Under the pieces are notes generated by a model. It saw nothing but the letters and a program-made list of their open reading frames with translations, did no database searches and was not told where the DNA came from. A program made the translations under genes and the position numbers. DNA of 42,187 nucleotides from an uncultured Bacteroidales bacterium (GTDB lineage Bacteria; Bacteroidota; Bacteroidia; Bacteroidales; UBA932): positions 1-42,187 of the forward strand of contig ONCE01000018.1 in assembly GCA_900316245.1 (NCBI GenBank). The letters are read 5' to 3'. This document shows positions 1 to 8,419 of this stretch, in pieces; within the stretch, counting starts at the first letter, position 1; each line of letters opens with the position of its first letter.

Positions 1-55
1 TGTGTTAAGCCTGCCGCTAGCGTTCATCCTGAGCCAGGATCAAACTCTTCATTGT
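1..55 (-). rRNA. 16S ribosomal RNA, 5' end (partial)
   Basis: Read on the minus strand, this begins with the universal 16S start (AGAGTTTGATCCTGGCTCAG) and continues with GATGAACGCTAGCGGCAGGC, the form typical of Bacteroidales. Position 55 is the approximate mature 5' end, by alignment with E. coli 16S. The gene runs off the left edge, so only about 55 nt are present. Confidence 0.97.
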
Positions 56-246
56 ATATTTTTATAATGCTTAGCTTGTCCTGACGCTGTTTCTATAAAA
101 GAAACTGACGCTCGTTTAAAGTAAAAAGTGTTACACTTTCTCTCGGTACTTGCTTGTACTTCCTTTCAGTCTTTTCAATGAACTTTTTAATAACTCCCGC
201 CTTTCGGTAGGGCGTTAAAAACCCGCTCTTGTTTGAAGCGGGACTG
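56..246 (-). other. rRNA operon leader
   Basis: This stretch between the rRNA promoter and 16S has no gene. Just after the promoter it holds an inverted repeat (CCCGCT at 237-242 pairing with AGCGGG at 222-227) and then a second GC hairpin near 196-213. The octamer CTGACGCT occurs twice (about 81 and 106). These are likely leader hairpins and processing or antitermination sequences; none can be assigned to a known element by eye. Confidence 0.6.
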
Positions 247-277
247 CAAAGGTACGAACATTTTTCGAATCCCCAAA
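247..277 (-). promoter_or_regulatory. rRNA operon promoter (Bacteroidetes type)
   Basis: The minus strand carries TTTG (277-274), a 19-bp spacer and TACCTTTG (254-247). This is an exact match to the Bacteroidetes -33/-7 promoter. It drives leftward transcription of the 16S gene and is divergent from the promoter at 359-366. Confidence 0.85.
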
Positions 278-358
278 TTTTTTCTGAAAATTTTTCACAC
301 TTTTTTCTCTGTCCGGTTAATACCTTATATAATGCAAGGGTTTCTCAATTATTTGCCG

Positions 359-366
359 TATCTTTG
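359..366 (+). promoter_or_regulatory. -7 promoter box of the lipoprotein hydrolase operon
   Basis: TATCTTTG matches TAnnTTTG and ends 19 bases before the ATG at 386. No clear -33 TTTG is seen. It also argues against the longer reading frame that opens at 233, because that start lies upstream of this promoter. Confidence 0.6.
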
Positions 367-385
367 TAGATTAGCAACCAAAGAA

Positions 386-1846
386 ATGAACATCAGACAG
401 ACACTGACGCTACTTGTGCTCCTGCTTCTGGCCTGCCAGGAAGCGGTCTCGGAAAACGTCCCTGCGCCCCAGAAGCAGAGAGAACTTTCCGAGCACACGC
501 TGGTGGACATCCTGGAAGAAAGCCATTACACGCCCGGAGAGTTTGCAAAGGCGTTAGGGTCCCCGTCGCTGATGGCCATGCTGGAGGATATGCAGCCCAA
601 ATCCAGCCCCTGGATCCGGTCCCTTTTCAAGGCCAAGGTCCATTCTCTCCTGCCGGACCTGGATGCCCGCTTTGCCAAAGAGAGCGGCCTTTCCTTCAAG
701 CGCAGCTGGGAAATCCAGAGCTACACCTTTACCTATATAAGCGAAACGGTAGATGGCCGAAAGATCACAATGAGCGGCCGCGTCACCTTCCCCAACTACA
801 AAGAGGGAGGAAGAACCCACCAGGTAAAGACCCTCACGCTCCATACCCACCAGGCCTTCCTCTTCCCGGAATGGGCCCCGTCCCAGAGCCTGATGTTTAT
901 GCCCGTCAAGGCTATGTGGGACTCCGCCGTCATTGAACCGGACCTGCAGAAATGGGGCATCAACTTCACAAAAGAGCACGACGGCGGCGGCTCCGCCTTC
1001 CATATGGCCCGGCAACTGGCCGACTGCACCGTAGCAGCGCTGGAAGTGATGCGACAGCACGGAGTAACCCTGGCACCCAAAGGATACTCCAACAATTGGG
1101 GCAGTTCGCAAGGCGCCGTCCCCGCCCTGAATTTTGCCAAATGGTACGACACCGAGGCCCCGCAATGGTTCAAGGACGCCGTAAGGCTAAGGGCCACGTT
1201 CACCGGAGAAGGAGCCACGGAGTGGTCGCAGTTCATGGAATACAATTACCAGCACCCGGAAATGATAGATCCGGACCTGGTCGTCCTAGCAGGCTACTTC
1301 AAGGCTTTCACCCAGGAACAGCTGGGCGGCTACAAGCCCGAAGAGTTTGTCAACCAATGGTTTACAGACACCAAACTGACCATCGAAGGACGCGAGTACC
1401 CCTTCCTGGACGTCGTGAGCTACTTCACCCCCAGGGAAACGGGACCCTACTCCAAAAAGATGACCTCCTATAGCCAGGTCTACGCGCCGGATATGATAAG
1501 GGCCGATGGAGAAGTGGACCGGAACAGTCCCAAGGTCCGTGCCTGGCTGGACTGTCTCCACCAGTACAACAGCCTGGAGGACTGGACGCCCCGGCACCAG
1601 ATTTACATAGCCCACTGCAAGCAGGACGATATGATCCCCTTCTACACGGCCCATAACCAGTACCTAACCATAAGCAATCAGGGAAAGAACCGCAACGTGC
1701 ATATGCTGTCCGTCCCCGCTTTCAAAATGATCCCCAGAAAAGGGATGAGCCCGCATCTGGTCATAGCCTTTATGGTACAGGTGAATATGGCGTTTGCAGG
1801 AGAAGACCCGTCCGATATGACACGCCTTTACAGACCCGTAAGATAG
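386..1846 (+). CDS. Lipoprotein alpha/beta hydrolase (secretory lipase/esterase-like)
   Basis: A predicted envelope lipoprotein of 486 aa with an alpha/beta-hydrolase body, likely an esterase or lipase of unknown substrate. The N-terminus has a signal peptide ending in a lipobox (LLLLAC, Cys17). The probable nucleophile is the Ser of GSSQG near residue 238. An Asp in CKQDDMIPF (about 413) and a His in SPHL (about 455) fit the rest of the triad. I chose the ATG at 386 over 233 because it gives the signal peptide at once and follows the TATCTTTG box. The next gene starts 3 bp after the stop, so they are co-transcribed. With the acyl-AMP ligase and sugar transferase downstream, it may act on an acylated envelope product (inference). 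Confidence 0.75.
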   Translation: MNIRQTLTLLVLLLLACQEAVSENVPAPQKQRELSEHTLVDILEESHYTPGEFAKALGSPSLMAMLEDMQPKSSPWIRSLFKAKVHSLLPDLDARFAKESGLSFKRSWEIQSYTFTYISETVDGRKITMSGRVTFPNYKEGGRTHQVKTLTLHTHQAFLFPEWAPSQSLMFMPVKAMWDSAVIEPDLQKWGINFTKEHDGGGSAFHMARQLADCTVAALEVMRQHGVTLAPKGYSNNWGSSQGAVPALNFAKWYDTEAPQWFKDAVRLRATFTGEGATEWSQFMEYNYQHPEMIDPDLVVLAGYFKAFTQEQLGGYKPEEFVNQWFTDTKLTIEGREYPFLDVVSYFTPRETGPYSKKMTSYSQVYAPDMIRADGEVDRNSPKVRAWLDCLHQYNSLEDWTPRHQIYIAHCKQDDMIPFYTAHNQYLTISNQGKNRNVHMLSVPAFKMIPRKGMSPHLVIAFMVQVNMAFAGEDPSDMTRLYRPVR

Positions 1847-1849
1847 AAG

Positions 1850-3568
1850 ATGATGAACGATATAAAACGGCCTTCTGAAGAAATGCGCTGGAAGCAATTC
1901 TACGCCAGCGGCTACGAGGAAATCCTGCATAAGGGATTCCCTCAGAAGACATTGTGGGAATTCGTGGAGAGCGGAATCGCGGAAGACGGCAACCAGCACG
2001 ACGCCCTGGTCTATTTTGGCCGAAGGATCAGCCGCCAGGAGCTTGTGGAGCAGGTGAACCTCTGGGCCCGCGTCCTCAAAGGAATGGGCCTGAGCGAGGG
2101 AGACGAGATCCTCCTTTTCGGCCCCACTTTCCCGGAATTCATCTATATCCTGCTGGCAGCCAACAAGATAGGACTCACAGCCAACCTCCCCAACCTGATG
2201 GTAAAACCGGAAGCGTTGGAATCCGCTGTGGGCCAGAGCCGGGTGGCCTTCGTGTACGACGGAATGGAAAAAGACATCCGGAAAGTGCTGGAGCGCCCGC
2301 AGTTTGAGCACGTAGTCATCTTGAGTGCCACGCATTCCATGGGTTATCCGCTCAAGCTGATAGCCTCGCCGCTGAACCGCCTCAAGTACCCGTGCCACAG
2401 ACCCAAGTATTTAAGGGCCGATACCGCCATCCGGCGCTTCGGAAAATATGAAGGGCCGCTGGAGAAAAGGGCCGATACGGGAAAACCCGCCTACATCTTC
2501 TGCTCTTCCGGCACCACCGGCAAGGGCTACGCCAATCAGATTCCCATGAGCGACAAGGCTATGCTGGCGATGTGTCGCAACGCCGTAGCCTTCAACCTCA
2601 AGGGAAACCCCTTCCGCCCGGGAAAATCCTACTGTCCCCTGCCGCCCTTTGTGTGCACCGGCTTCTTCGTGCTGGTCATCGCCCCGCTGCACCGCGGCAT
2701 GACGGTGTATCTGGATCCCCGGATGTCGGCCCGCCAATTTGCCAAGAATATGCTCACGTTCCGCCCCCAGATATCCCTGGCTACCGGCGCCTACTGGGTA
2801 CACTTCATCCGGCAGGTTGACCGGCTCCTTCAAAAAGGAAAGCGACCGGACCTGAGCTTCCTCCGCTTCCCCGTGATGGGCGGCGAAGGCTGCACTCCGG
2901 CAGCCCTGAAGCACATCAACGAGGTGCTGGAGGCCTGCGGCAGCCCGGTGGCCCTCACCTCCGGCTACGGCCTCAGCGAGACCTTCTCCGTATGCACGGT
3001 GGACTATGAACCCACCGGCTTTGACAAAGACTACTCCCGAGCCGCCGTAAGCGTAGGCTATCCCTTCCCAGGCACCACCGTGGGCGTGTTTGACGAGAAC
3101 GGAAAGGAACTGGGCTACGGGGAAAGAGGAGAGATCCGGGTCAAGACCGAGGCCCTTATGACGGACGGCTGGCTGCATACCCGGGATTATGGAGAGATGG
3201 ACCGCAATGGCAAGCTTTTTGTGTATGGCCGTATGAACCAGTACGTTATGGCACCAGGCGGAGAAAAGGTCTACCTGTTTGACATAGCCAACCGGCTGCG
3301 GGAAGACCCTGCGGTAAAAGACGCCCTGGTGTGCCAACTGGACACGGAAGAGAGCCCGCTGGTGGCCCACGTGGTTCTGGAAGACAACCTGAAAGAAACA
3401 GAAAAAGAAATCCTGGCCCGCCTGGATGCCGGTATGAAGGCCTTCCTGCCCAAAGGACTGAGCATCAAAGGCTACCGCTGGGAGCAGGAAGAACTGAAAA
3501 TAAACCTTGTTGGAAAAATAGACCGGAACTACTACAGTCACGTGCTCACCGGCTATCATTCCCTATAA
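1850..3568 (+). CDS. AMP-dependent acyl-CoA/acyl-ACP ligase (ANL superfamily)
   Basis: An adenylate-forming enzyme of 572 aa that should activate a carboxylic (fatty or aryl) acid as an acyl-AMP and pass it to CoA or an ACP. Visible motifs, in order: the phosphate loop SSGTTGKG (about residues 217-224), the SGYGLSET adenine motif, a variant DGWLHTRDYG motif (usually TGD, here TRD), the hinge GRMNQ, and the C-terminal catalytic Lys in VGKIDR (about 553). Length is normal for the family. It lies 3 bp after the lipoprotein hydrolase and 12 bp before the glycosyltransferase. A discrete ACP is encoded about 6 kb downstream (9693-9920) and could be the acceptor (inference). Acid specificity cannot be read from the sequence. 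Confidence 0.85.
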   Translation: MMNDIKRPSEEMRWKQFYASGYEEILHKGFPQKTLWEFVESGIAEDGNQHDALVYFGRRISRQELVEQVNLWARVLKGMGLSEGDEILLFGPTFPEFIYILLAANKIGLTANLPNLMVKPEALESAVGQSRVAFVYDGMEKDIRKVLERPQFEHVVILSATHSMGYPLKLIASPLNRLKYPCHRPKYLRADTAIRRFGKYEGPLEKRADTGKPAYIFCSSGTTGKGYANQIPMSDKAMLAMCRNAVAFNLKGNPFRPGKSYCPLPPFVCTGFFVLVIAPLHRGMTVYLDPRMSARQFAKNMLTFRPQISLATGAYWVHFIRQVDRLLQKGKRPDLSFLRFPVMGGEGCTPAALKHINEVLEACGSPVALTSGYGLSETFSVCTVDYEPTGFDKDYSRAAVSVGYPFPGTTVGVFDENGKELGYGERGEIRVKTEALMTDGWLHTRDYGEMDRNGKLFVYGRMNQYVMAPGGEKVYLFDIANRLREDPAVKDALVCQLDTEESPLVAHVVLEDNLKETEKEILARLDAGMKAFLPKGLSIKGYRWEQEELKINLVGKIDRNYYSHVLTGYHSL

Positions 3569-3580
3569 CCGAACAAGCAA

Positions 3581-4327
3581 ATGGACAAGAAACTAGTCAT
3601 TATCCCCACCTACAATGAGAAGGAGAACATCAGGGCCATCATCGCCGCGGTACTCTCCCTCCCCGGCACCTTCCACGTACTGGTGATAGACGACGGCTCC
3701 CCCGACGGAACCGCCGCCCTGGTCAAAGACGCCCAGAAAGAAAACCCGGAAACCCTGCACCTTCTGGAGCGCAGCGGCAAACTGGGCCTGGGCACCGCCT
3801 ACCTCACCGGTTTCCGCTGGGCCCTGGAGCACGGATACGACTACATCTTTGAAATGGACGCCGATTTCTCCCACAACCCGCAGGATCTGCTCCGGCTCCA
3901 CGAGGCCTGCAAAGATGGAGGCGCCCACCTGGCCGTGGGCTCCCGCTACTGCAACGGCGTCAGCGTGATTGACTGGCCCATCAGCCGCATCATTATGTCC
4001 TATTTTGCATCGGCCTATGTAAGGACCGTCCTGGGAATGCGCGTGTACGACACCACCGCCGGCTTCGTATGCTACAGGCGGGAAGTCCTGGAGACCCTGG
4101 ACCTGGACGCCGTCAAGATGAAGGGCTACGGCTTCCAGATTGAAATGAAGTACAGCGCCTGGAAACTGGGCTTCACCATAAAAGAAGTGCCCATCGTCTT
4201 TACCAACAGACAGAAGGGCACCTCTAAAATGAGCGGTGGAATTTTCGGCGAAGCTTTCTGGGGCGTTATGGCTCTGAAATTTCGCAAGATAACGCCCAGC
4301 CCCCGCCGGGAGCAAGGTGAATCTTAA
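3581..4327 (+). CDS. Polyprenyl-phosphate glycosyltransferase, family 2 (dolichol-phosphate mannose synthase-like)
   Basis: A 248-aa GT2 enzyme of the DPM1 type, expected to move a sugar from a nucleotide sugar to a polyprenyl phosphate at the inner membrane face. The start IIPTYNEKENI, the DDGSPDGT block (about 35-42) and DADFSHNP (about 92-99, the metal-binding DxD-like site) are diagnostic. No C-terminal membrane segments are present, as in the short DPM1 form. It is the third gene of a tight plus-strand cluster. Its last 62 bp overlap the 3' end of the convergent GH97 gene on the other strand. Confidence 0.88.
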   Translation: MDKKLVIIPTYNEKENIRAIIAAVLSLPGTFHVLVIDDGSPDGTAALVKDAQKENPETLHLLERSGKLGLGTAYLTGFRWALEHGYDYIFEMDADFSHNPQDLLRLHEACKDGGAHLAVGSRYCNGVSVIDWPISRIIMSYFASAYVRTVLGMRVYDTTAGFVCYRREVLETLDLDAVKMKGYGFQIEMKYSAWKLGFTIKEVPIVFTNRQKGTSKMSGGIFGEAFWGVMALKFRKITPSPRREQGES

Positions 4328-6236
4328 CCGGCTGGCCGTCCAGCACTTTCTCATACATCTTATAGTCGCGGGCTGCGCGGTGTGCGTTCACACCGTCGGC
4401 TACTATTTGCACCTTGGTGCCGGCAGGCAGGAAGCTCAGATCCAGTTCCAGGTCACGGGCTTCCCAGTTGGTGATGGCGCCCACATACCAGGTAGCACCT
4501 TTGCGGCGTGCCATAACCACGTACTCCCCTATTTTGCCGTCAAGGGCCACGGTCTCATCCCAAGTAGTAGGAATGGCCGCAATCCAAGCCGTGCACTCGG
4601 GCTCGCGCAGATAATTGGAAGGAGAATCGCACAGCATCGAGAGCGGAGCGTCAAAAATCACGTACTCTGCCAGCTGGTGGCAGCGGGTACCCTGTGACAT
4701 AGGTTCGTCACCCACCGAACGGTAGTTGTCCTTGCGGGCATTGCGCATAGCACCCTGGGTATAATCGGCCGGACCGGCCACCAGGCGCGTGAACGGAATG
4801 GTGCAGTCGTAGGCCACCTGATCGAGGGGAGCACCCCACTTCATATTCTCCAGACCGTAGACGCCCTCGAAGTTGAGCACGTTGGGATAGGTACGGTACA
4901 GGCCGGTGGGCTTGTAAGCACCGTGGAAATCCACGAACATATGATAACGGGCCGATGTTTCAGCAGCTCGTTTGTAGAACTGAACCATCTTTTGGTCGTC
5001 GTGGTCCATAAAGTCAATCTTCCAGCCCTTGATGCCCATAGCGGAATACTGGGCGCAGAGTTCCTCCATTTGGTCGTCAAAGAGGCGGGCGATGGTCCAG
5101 AGCACAATGCCCACACCCCTTTCCTTACCGTAGCGGACCAGTTCCGGGAGGTCAATCTCCGGACGGGTTTCCTTCATATTGAGGACGGTATTCTTGGCCC
5201 AGCCCTCATCCATCACAATGTACTCGATGCCCTTGGCCGATGCAAAGTCAATATAATATTTATAGGTCTGCGTGTTGATGCCGGCCTCGAAGTCCACTCC
5301 ATAGAGGTTCCAGCCGTTCCACCAGTCCCAGGCCACCTTGCCGGGCTTGAGCCAGGATAGGTCGGAAACAGCAGAAGGAGTAGCCAGACGCCACACAAAG
5401 TCGCTCTGGGTGAGCTCCTTGTCTTCCTTGGCCACAATCACCACTCTCCAGGGCAGGGCAACCGTATTCTCGGCAATCACGTCCTTGCGGGAAGTGATGA
5501 GGCGCTGGAACGTATCTCCGTCCTCGGCGGCATACGTGGCGGGAACGCGGGCATAGCGGGTTTCCAGTTTCTTGTCACCGTCCCCGTTGTAGAAATACAT
5601 ACCGGGATAGTCCAGGAGGTCACTCTCCGTAATGCAGAGTTTGATGCCCTCGGCGGCGCAGACGGTCATAGGCGGGAAAGCGATGCGCTCCTTGTTCCAC
5701 TCGGAAATGGTGTTGACGGTATAATGCGTCTCCTGGGAGCTGAAGAACTGGTCTTCCAAGGTCTTCGTATGCTGATTCACGTAAGGAATGAAGGCATTCC
5801 AGTCCTCCGGGAACACGAACGAAGTCTCGTCCGACTTCACAGAAATGGGCTTGGCCGGAACAAAACGCCAGGCTATGCCATCGTCATAAGCACGGAACAC
5901 CACGTCAAAACCTTTTGCCTTGAGCGTAAGTTCGTTAAAGTGGTCGCGCACGGTGGAGCGCTTGAAAACCGGAGCCTCGCAGGCGGCATCCACACTGCGG
6001 CGCACGGCCTTGTTAAACTTGGAACCGGGGCCCCAGACGGTGCCGTCGGCCAACGTGAGGCCCAGCGGAGAAGGGTCCAGCAGCGGAATTCCGTCCCGCA
6101 TCACACTGTAAGTGAAGGTCTTTCCGGTTTGAACACTCAGGGAGATGTGTCCGTCCGGCGAAGTGAGCGTATAGCCCTTGGCCCAGGCTCCTACGCACAC
6201 GGCGCTGAGCGCCAGAATGGTCAGTAGTCTTTTCAT
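4266..6236 (-). CDS. Glycoside hydrolase family 97 (alpha-galactosidase/alpha-glucosidase)
   Basis: A secreted or periplasmic GH97 enzyme of 656 aa with a signal peptide (cut near AWA-KG, residues 19-20). The N-terminal beta-sandwich is followed by a TIM barrel with VMDEGW (about 342-347), GWKIDF (Asp408) and LNFEG (Glu457). Inverting GH97a enzymes such as SusB lack an Asp at the KIDF position. Retaining GH97b enzymes (BtGal97b) use an Asp there as nucleophile and a Glu further on as acid/base. The pattern here therefore favours a retaining alpha-galactosidase-like enzyme (inference from family knowledge). Its ATG overlaps the tex stop (ATGA), so it is translated from the tex transcript. No SusC/SusD pair is present in the window. 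Confidence 0.88.
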   Translation of the reverse strand: MKRLLTILALSAVCVGAWAKGYTLTSPDGHISLSVQTGKTFTYSVMRDGIPLLDPSPLGLTLADGTVWGPGSKFNKAVRRSVDAACEAPVFKRSTVRDHFNELTLKAKGFDVVFRAYDDGIAWRFVPAKPISVKSDETSFVFPEDWNAFIPYVNQHTKTLEDQFFSSQETHYTVNTISEWNKERIAFPPMTVCAAEGIKLCITESDLLDYPGMYFYNGDGDKKLETRYARVPATYAAEDGDTFQRLITSRKDVIAENTVALPWRVVIVAKEDKELTQSDFVWRLATPSAVSDLSWLKPGKVAWDWWNGWNLYGVDFEAGINTQTYKYYIDFASAKGIEYIVMDEGWAKNTVLNMKETRPEIDLPELVRYGKERGVGIVLWTIARLFDDQMEELCAQYSAMGIKGWKIDFMDHDDQKMVQFYKRAAETSARYHMFVDFHGAYKPTGLYRTYPNVLNFEGVYGLENMKWGAPLDQVAYDCTIPFTRLVAGPADYTQGAMRNARKDNYRSVGDEPMSQGTRCHQLAEYVIFDAPLSMLCDSPSNYLREPECTAWIAAIPTTWDETVALDGKIGEYVVMARRKGATWYVGAITNWEARDLELDLSFLPAGTKVQIVADGVNAHRAARDYKMYEKVLDGQPVKIHLAPGGGWALSCEISEP

Positions 6237-8362
6237 TTAATTAATCTTAAACTTATGCGGTTTCTTTCCAAATCTACGTTAAGCACCTCCACCATAATGT
6301 GCTGGTGCAGCTTGAGAACCTTGGAAGGCACGGCCATCCCCTTAACGCCCATCTGGGAGGCGTGGATCAGGCCATTCTCGTGCAGGCCGATGTCTACGAA
6401 AGCCCCAAAGGCCGTCAGGTTGGTCACCAGGCCGGGCAGTTCCATACCGGGCTTGAGGTCGTCAATTTCGTGGATATCCTCCGCAAAGGAGAACTCCTGG
6501 GCGCTTTCCCGGGGGTCTCGGCCCGGCTTCTGCAGTTCCAGGATAATATCGTTCACAGTAGGCAGGCCGAAGTCTTTCTCCACATACTTGGAAGCCTCGA
6601 TTCCCTTGCAGGCCTCTGCGTTGCCCACCAGCTGCTGGGTGCTCATTTTCAAGTCCTTGGCCATCTTGGCCACAATGTGATACGCCTCCGGATGCACGGC
6701 CGAATTGTCCAGCGGATTGGCCGCCCCGGCAATGCGGAGGAAGCCGGCACACTGCTGGAAGGCCTTGTCTCCCAAACGCGGCACCTTCTTAAGCTGCTCG
6801 CGGGAAGTAAAGTCTCCGTTGGCCGCCCGGTAATCCGTAATGGCCTTGGAAAGGGCCGGGCCGATACCGCTCACGTAGCGCAGCAAGTACGGGCTGGCGG
6901 TATTCAGGTTCACACCCACGCTGTTCACGCAGCTCTCTACGGTGTTGTCCAGTTTCTCCTTCAGGAGCGCTTGGTCCACGTCGTGCTGATATTGTCCTAC
7001 ACCCAGGGACTTAGGATCAATCTTTACGAGTTCGGCCAGCGGATCCATCAGGCGGCGGCCGATGGAAACGGCGCCCCGCACCGTTACATCGTACTCCGGG
7101 AACTCTTCCCGGCCCACGTCGGAGGCCGAATACACGGAAGCGCCGTCTTCACTCACGGAGAAGATACGGACCTCTTCCGGCAGGCCCACCTTGCGAACGA
7201 AGTCCTCCGTCTCGCGGCCGGCGGTGCCGCTGCCTATGGCAATGACCTCTATCTTATACTTATCCACCAGGTCTGAAACCTTGATGATGGCATCCATCTT
7301 CTTGGCCACCGGCGGATGCGGGTAAATTACGTCGTGACACAGCAGATTGCCCTGCTCATCCAGGCAGACCACCTTGCAGCCGGTGCGGAAGCCGGGGTCT
7401 ATGGCCATCACACGCTTCTGCCCCACCGGCGGAGCCAGCAGCAGCTGCCGGAGGTTCTCTCCGAACACCTGGATGCTCTCCACATCGGCCTTTTCTTTGG
7501 CCTCCCTCAACACCTCTCCGGTGATGGAAGGGTCCAGCAGGCGCTTCCAGGCGTCGTCCACGGCGTCCCTCACCTCGTGGTTGGTGGGATAACCGTGCTC
7601 CTGGCAATAATCGTAATACAGTTTGTTGCCGCACTTCTCTCCGTCTGCGTCAATCTCCACTTTGAGGAAACCCTCATCCTGCGCCCGCAGCATAGCCAGC
7701 AGGTTGTGGGAAGGTATCTTGGAAATGGGCTGGGAAAAGTTGAAATAGGTGCGGTATTTGGCGGCCTCGGGATTGGACATACCCTCCTTGGTGACCTTGG
7801 AGCACACCCGGCGGGTGCGGTAGATGCCGCGCAAAGTCTCTCGGTTGTGGGCCGTCTCGCTGATTCGTTCGGCCATAATATCCCGGGCGCCCTGCAGGGC
7901 CTCTTCTACGGAGGCCACCTCTCCCTTCACGAACTTCTGGGCGTCTGCCTGCGGATTGCGGCTCTTGTTGTTCCAGAGAAGGTCTGCCAGCGGTTCCAGG
8001 CCTTTGGCAACGGCCACCGTGGCGCGCGTCTTGCGTTTGGGCCGATAAGGAAGATACAGGTCTTCCAGCTCACTGCTGCTGACGCAGTTCTCGATGGCTT
8101 TCTGCAGCTCCGGGGTGAGCTTTCCCTGCTCCTCGATGGTTCCCAGGATGGAGGTCTTGCGCTTTTCCATCTCCTCGAACACATCTGCCCAATGTTTTAC
8201 CTGGGCCACCTCCACGTCCGTCATTCCTCCCGTGCGCTCCTTGCGGTAGCGGGAGATGAACGGAATGGTACATCCCTCTGCAAACAGCTCCACACAGTTC
8301 TCCACCTGCCAATTTTGGATGTCCAGGTTGGTGGCGATATATTTGATGTATAGTTCTTTCAT
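6233..8362 (-). CDS. tex: Tex-family RNA-binding transcription accessory protein
   Basis: A 709-aa Tex protein: N-terminal helical Tex region, a YqgF-like RNase H fold (AIDPGFRTGCK), helix-hairpin-helix repeats (VSGIGPALSKAI), and a C-terminal S1 domain (GLVTNLTAFGAFVDIG). Family members bind RNA and affect transcription and ribosome-associated processes. The frame extends to an ATG at 8380. I prefer the ATG at 8362 (MKELYIK) because a strong promoter, TACATTTG, occupies 8376-8369 between the two. This leaves a 5' leader of only a few bases. The downstream GH97 gene overlaps by 4 bp. Confidence 0.9.
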   Translation of the reverse strand: MKELYIKYIATNLDIQNWQVENCVELFAEGCTIPFISRYRKERTGGMTDVEVAQVKHWADVFEEMEKRKTSILGTIEEQGKLTPELQKAIENCVSSSELEDLYLPYRPKRKTRATVAVAKGLEPLADLLWNNKSRNPQADAQKFVKGEVASVEEALQGARDIMAERISETAHNRETLRGIYRTRRVCSKVTKEGMSNPEAAKYRTYFNFSQPISKIPSHNLLAMLRAQDEGFLKVEIDADGEKCGNKLYYDYCQEHGYPTNHEVRDAVDDAWKRLLDPSITGEVLREAKEKADVESIQVFGENLRQLLLAPPVGQKRVMAIDPGFRTGCKVVCLDEQGNLLCHDVIYPHPPVAKKMDAIIKVSDLVDKYKIEVIAIGSGTAGRETEDFVRKVGLPEEVRIFSVSEDGASVYSASDVGREEFPEYDVTVRGAVSIGRRLMDPLAELVKIDPKSLGVGQYQHDVDQALLKEKLDNTVESCVNSVGVNLNTASPYLLRYVSGIGPALSKAITDYRAANGDFTSREQLKKVPRLGDKAFQQCAGFLRIAGAANPLDNSAVHPEAYHIVAKMAKDLKMSTQQLVGNAEACKGIEASKYVEKDFGLPTVNDIILELQKPGRDPRESAQEFSFAEDIHEIDDLKPGMELPGLVTNLTAFGAFVDIGLHENGLIHASQMGVKGMAVPSKVLKLHQHIMVEVLNVDLERNRISLRLIK

Positions 8363-8368
8363 AACTTT

Positions 8369-8399
8369 CAAATGTAGCATTTTTTGCTTATTTTTGCAA
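8369..8399. promoter_or_regulatory. Overlapping divergent promoters for tex (-) and the acyltransferase (+)
   Basis: On the minus strand, TTG (8399-8397), 20 bp, then TACATTTG (8376-8369), six bases before the tex ATG. On the plus strand, TATTTTTG (8389-8396), 23 bases before the ATG at 8420. The two core promoters interleave, so polymerase could probably occupy only one at a time (inference). Confidence 0.65.
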
Positions 8400-8419
8400 G
8401 CATTTTTCTAGGATAAACA

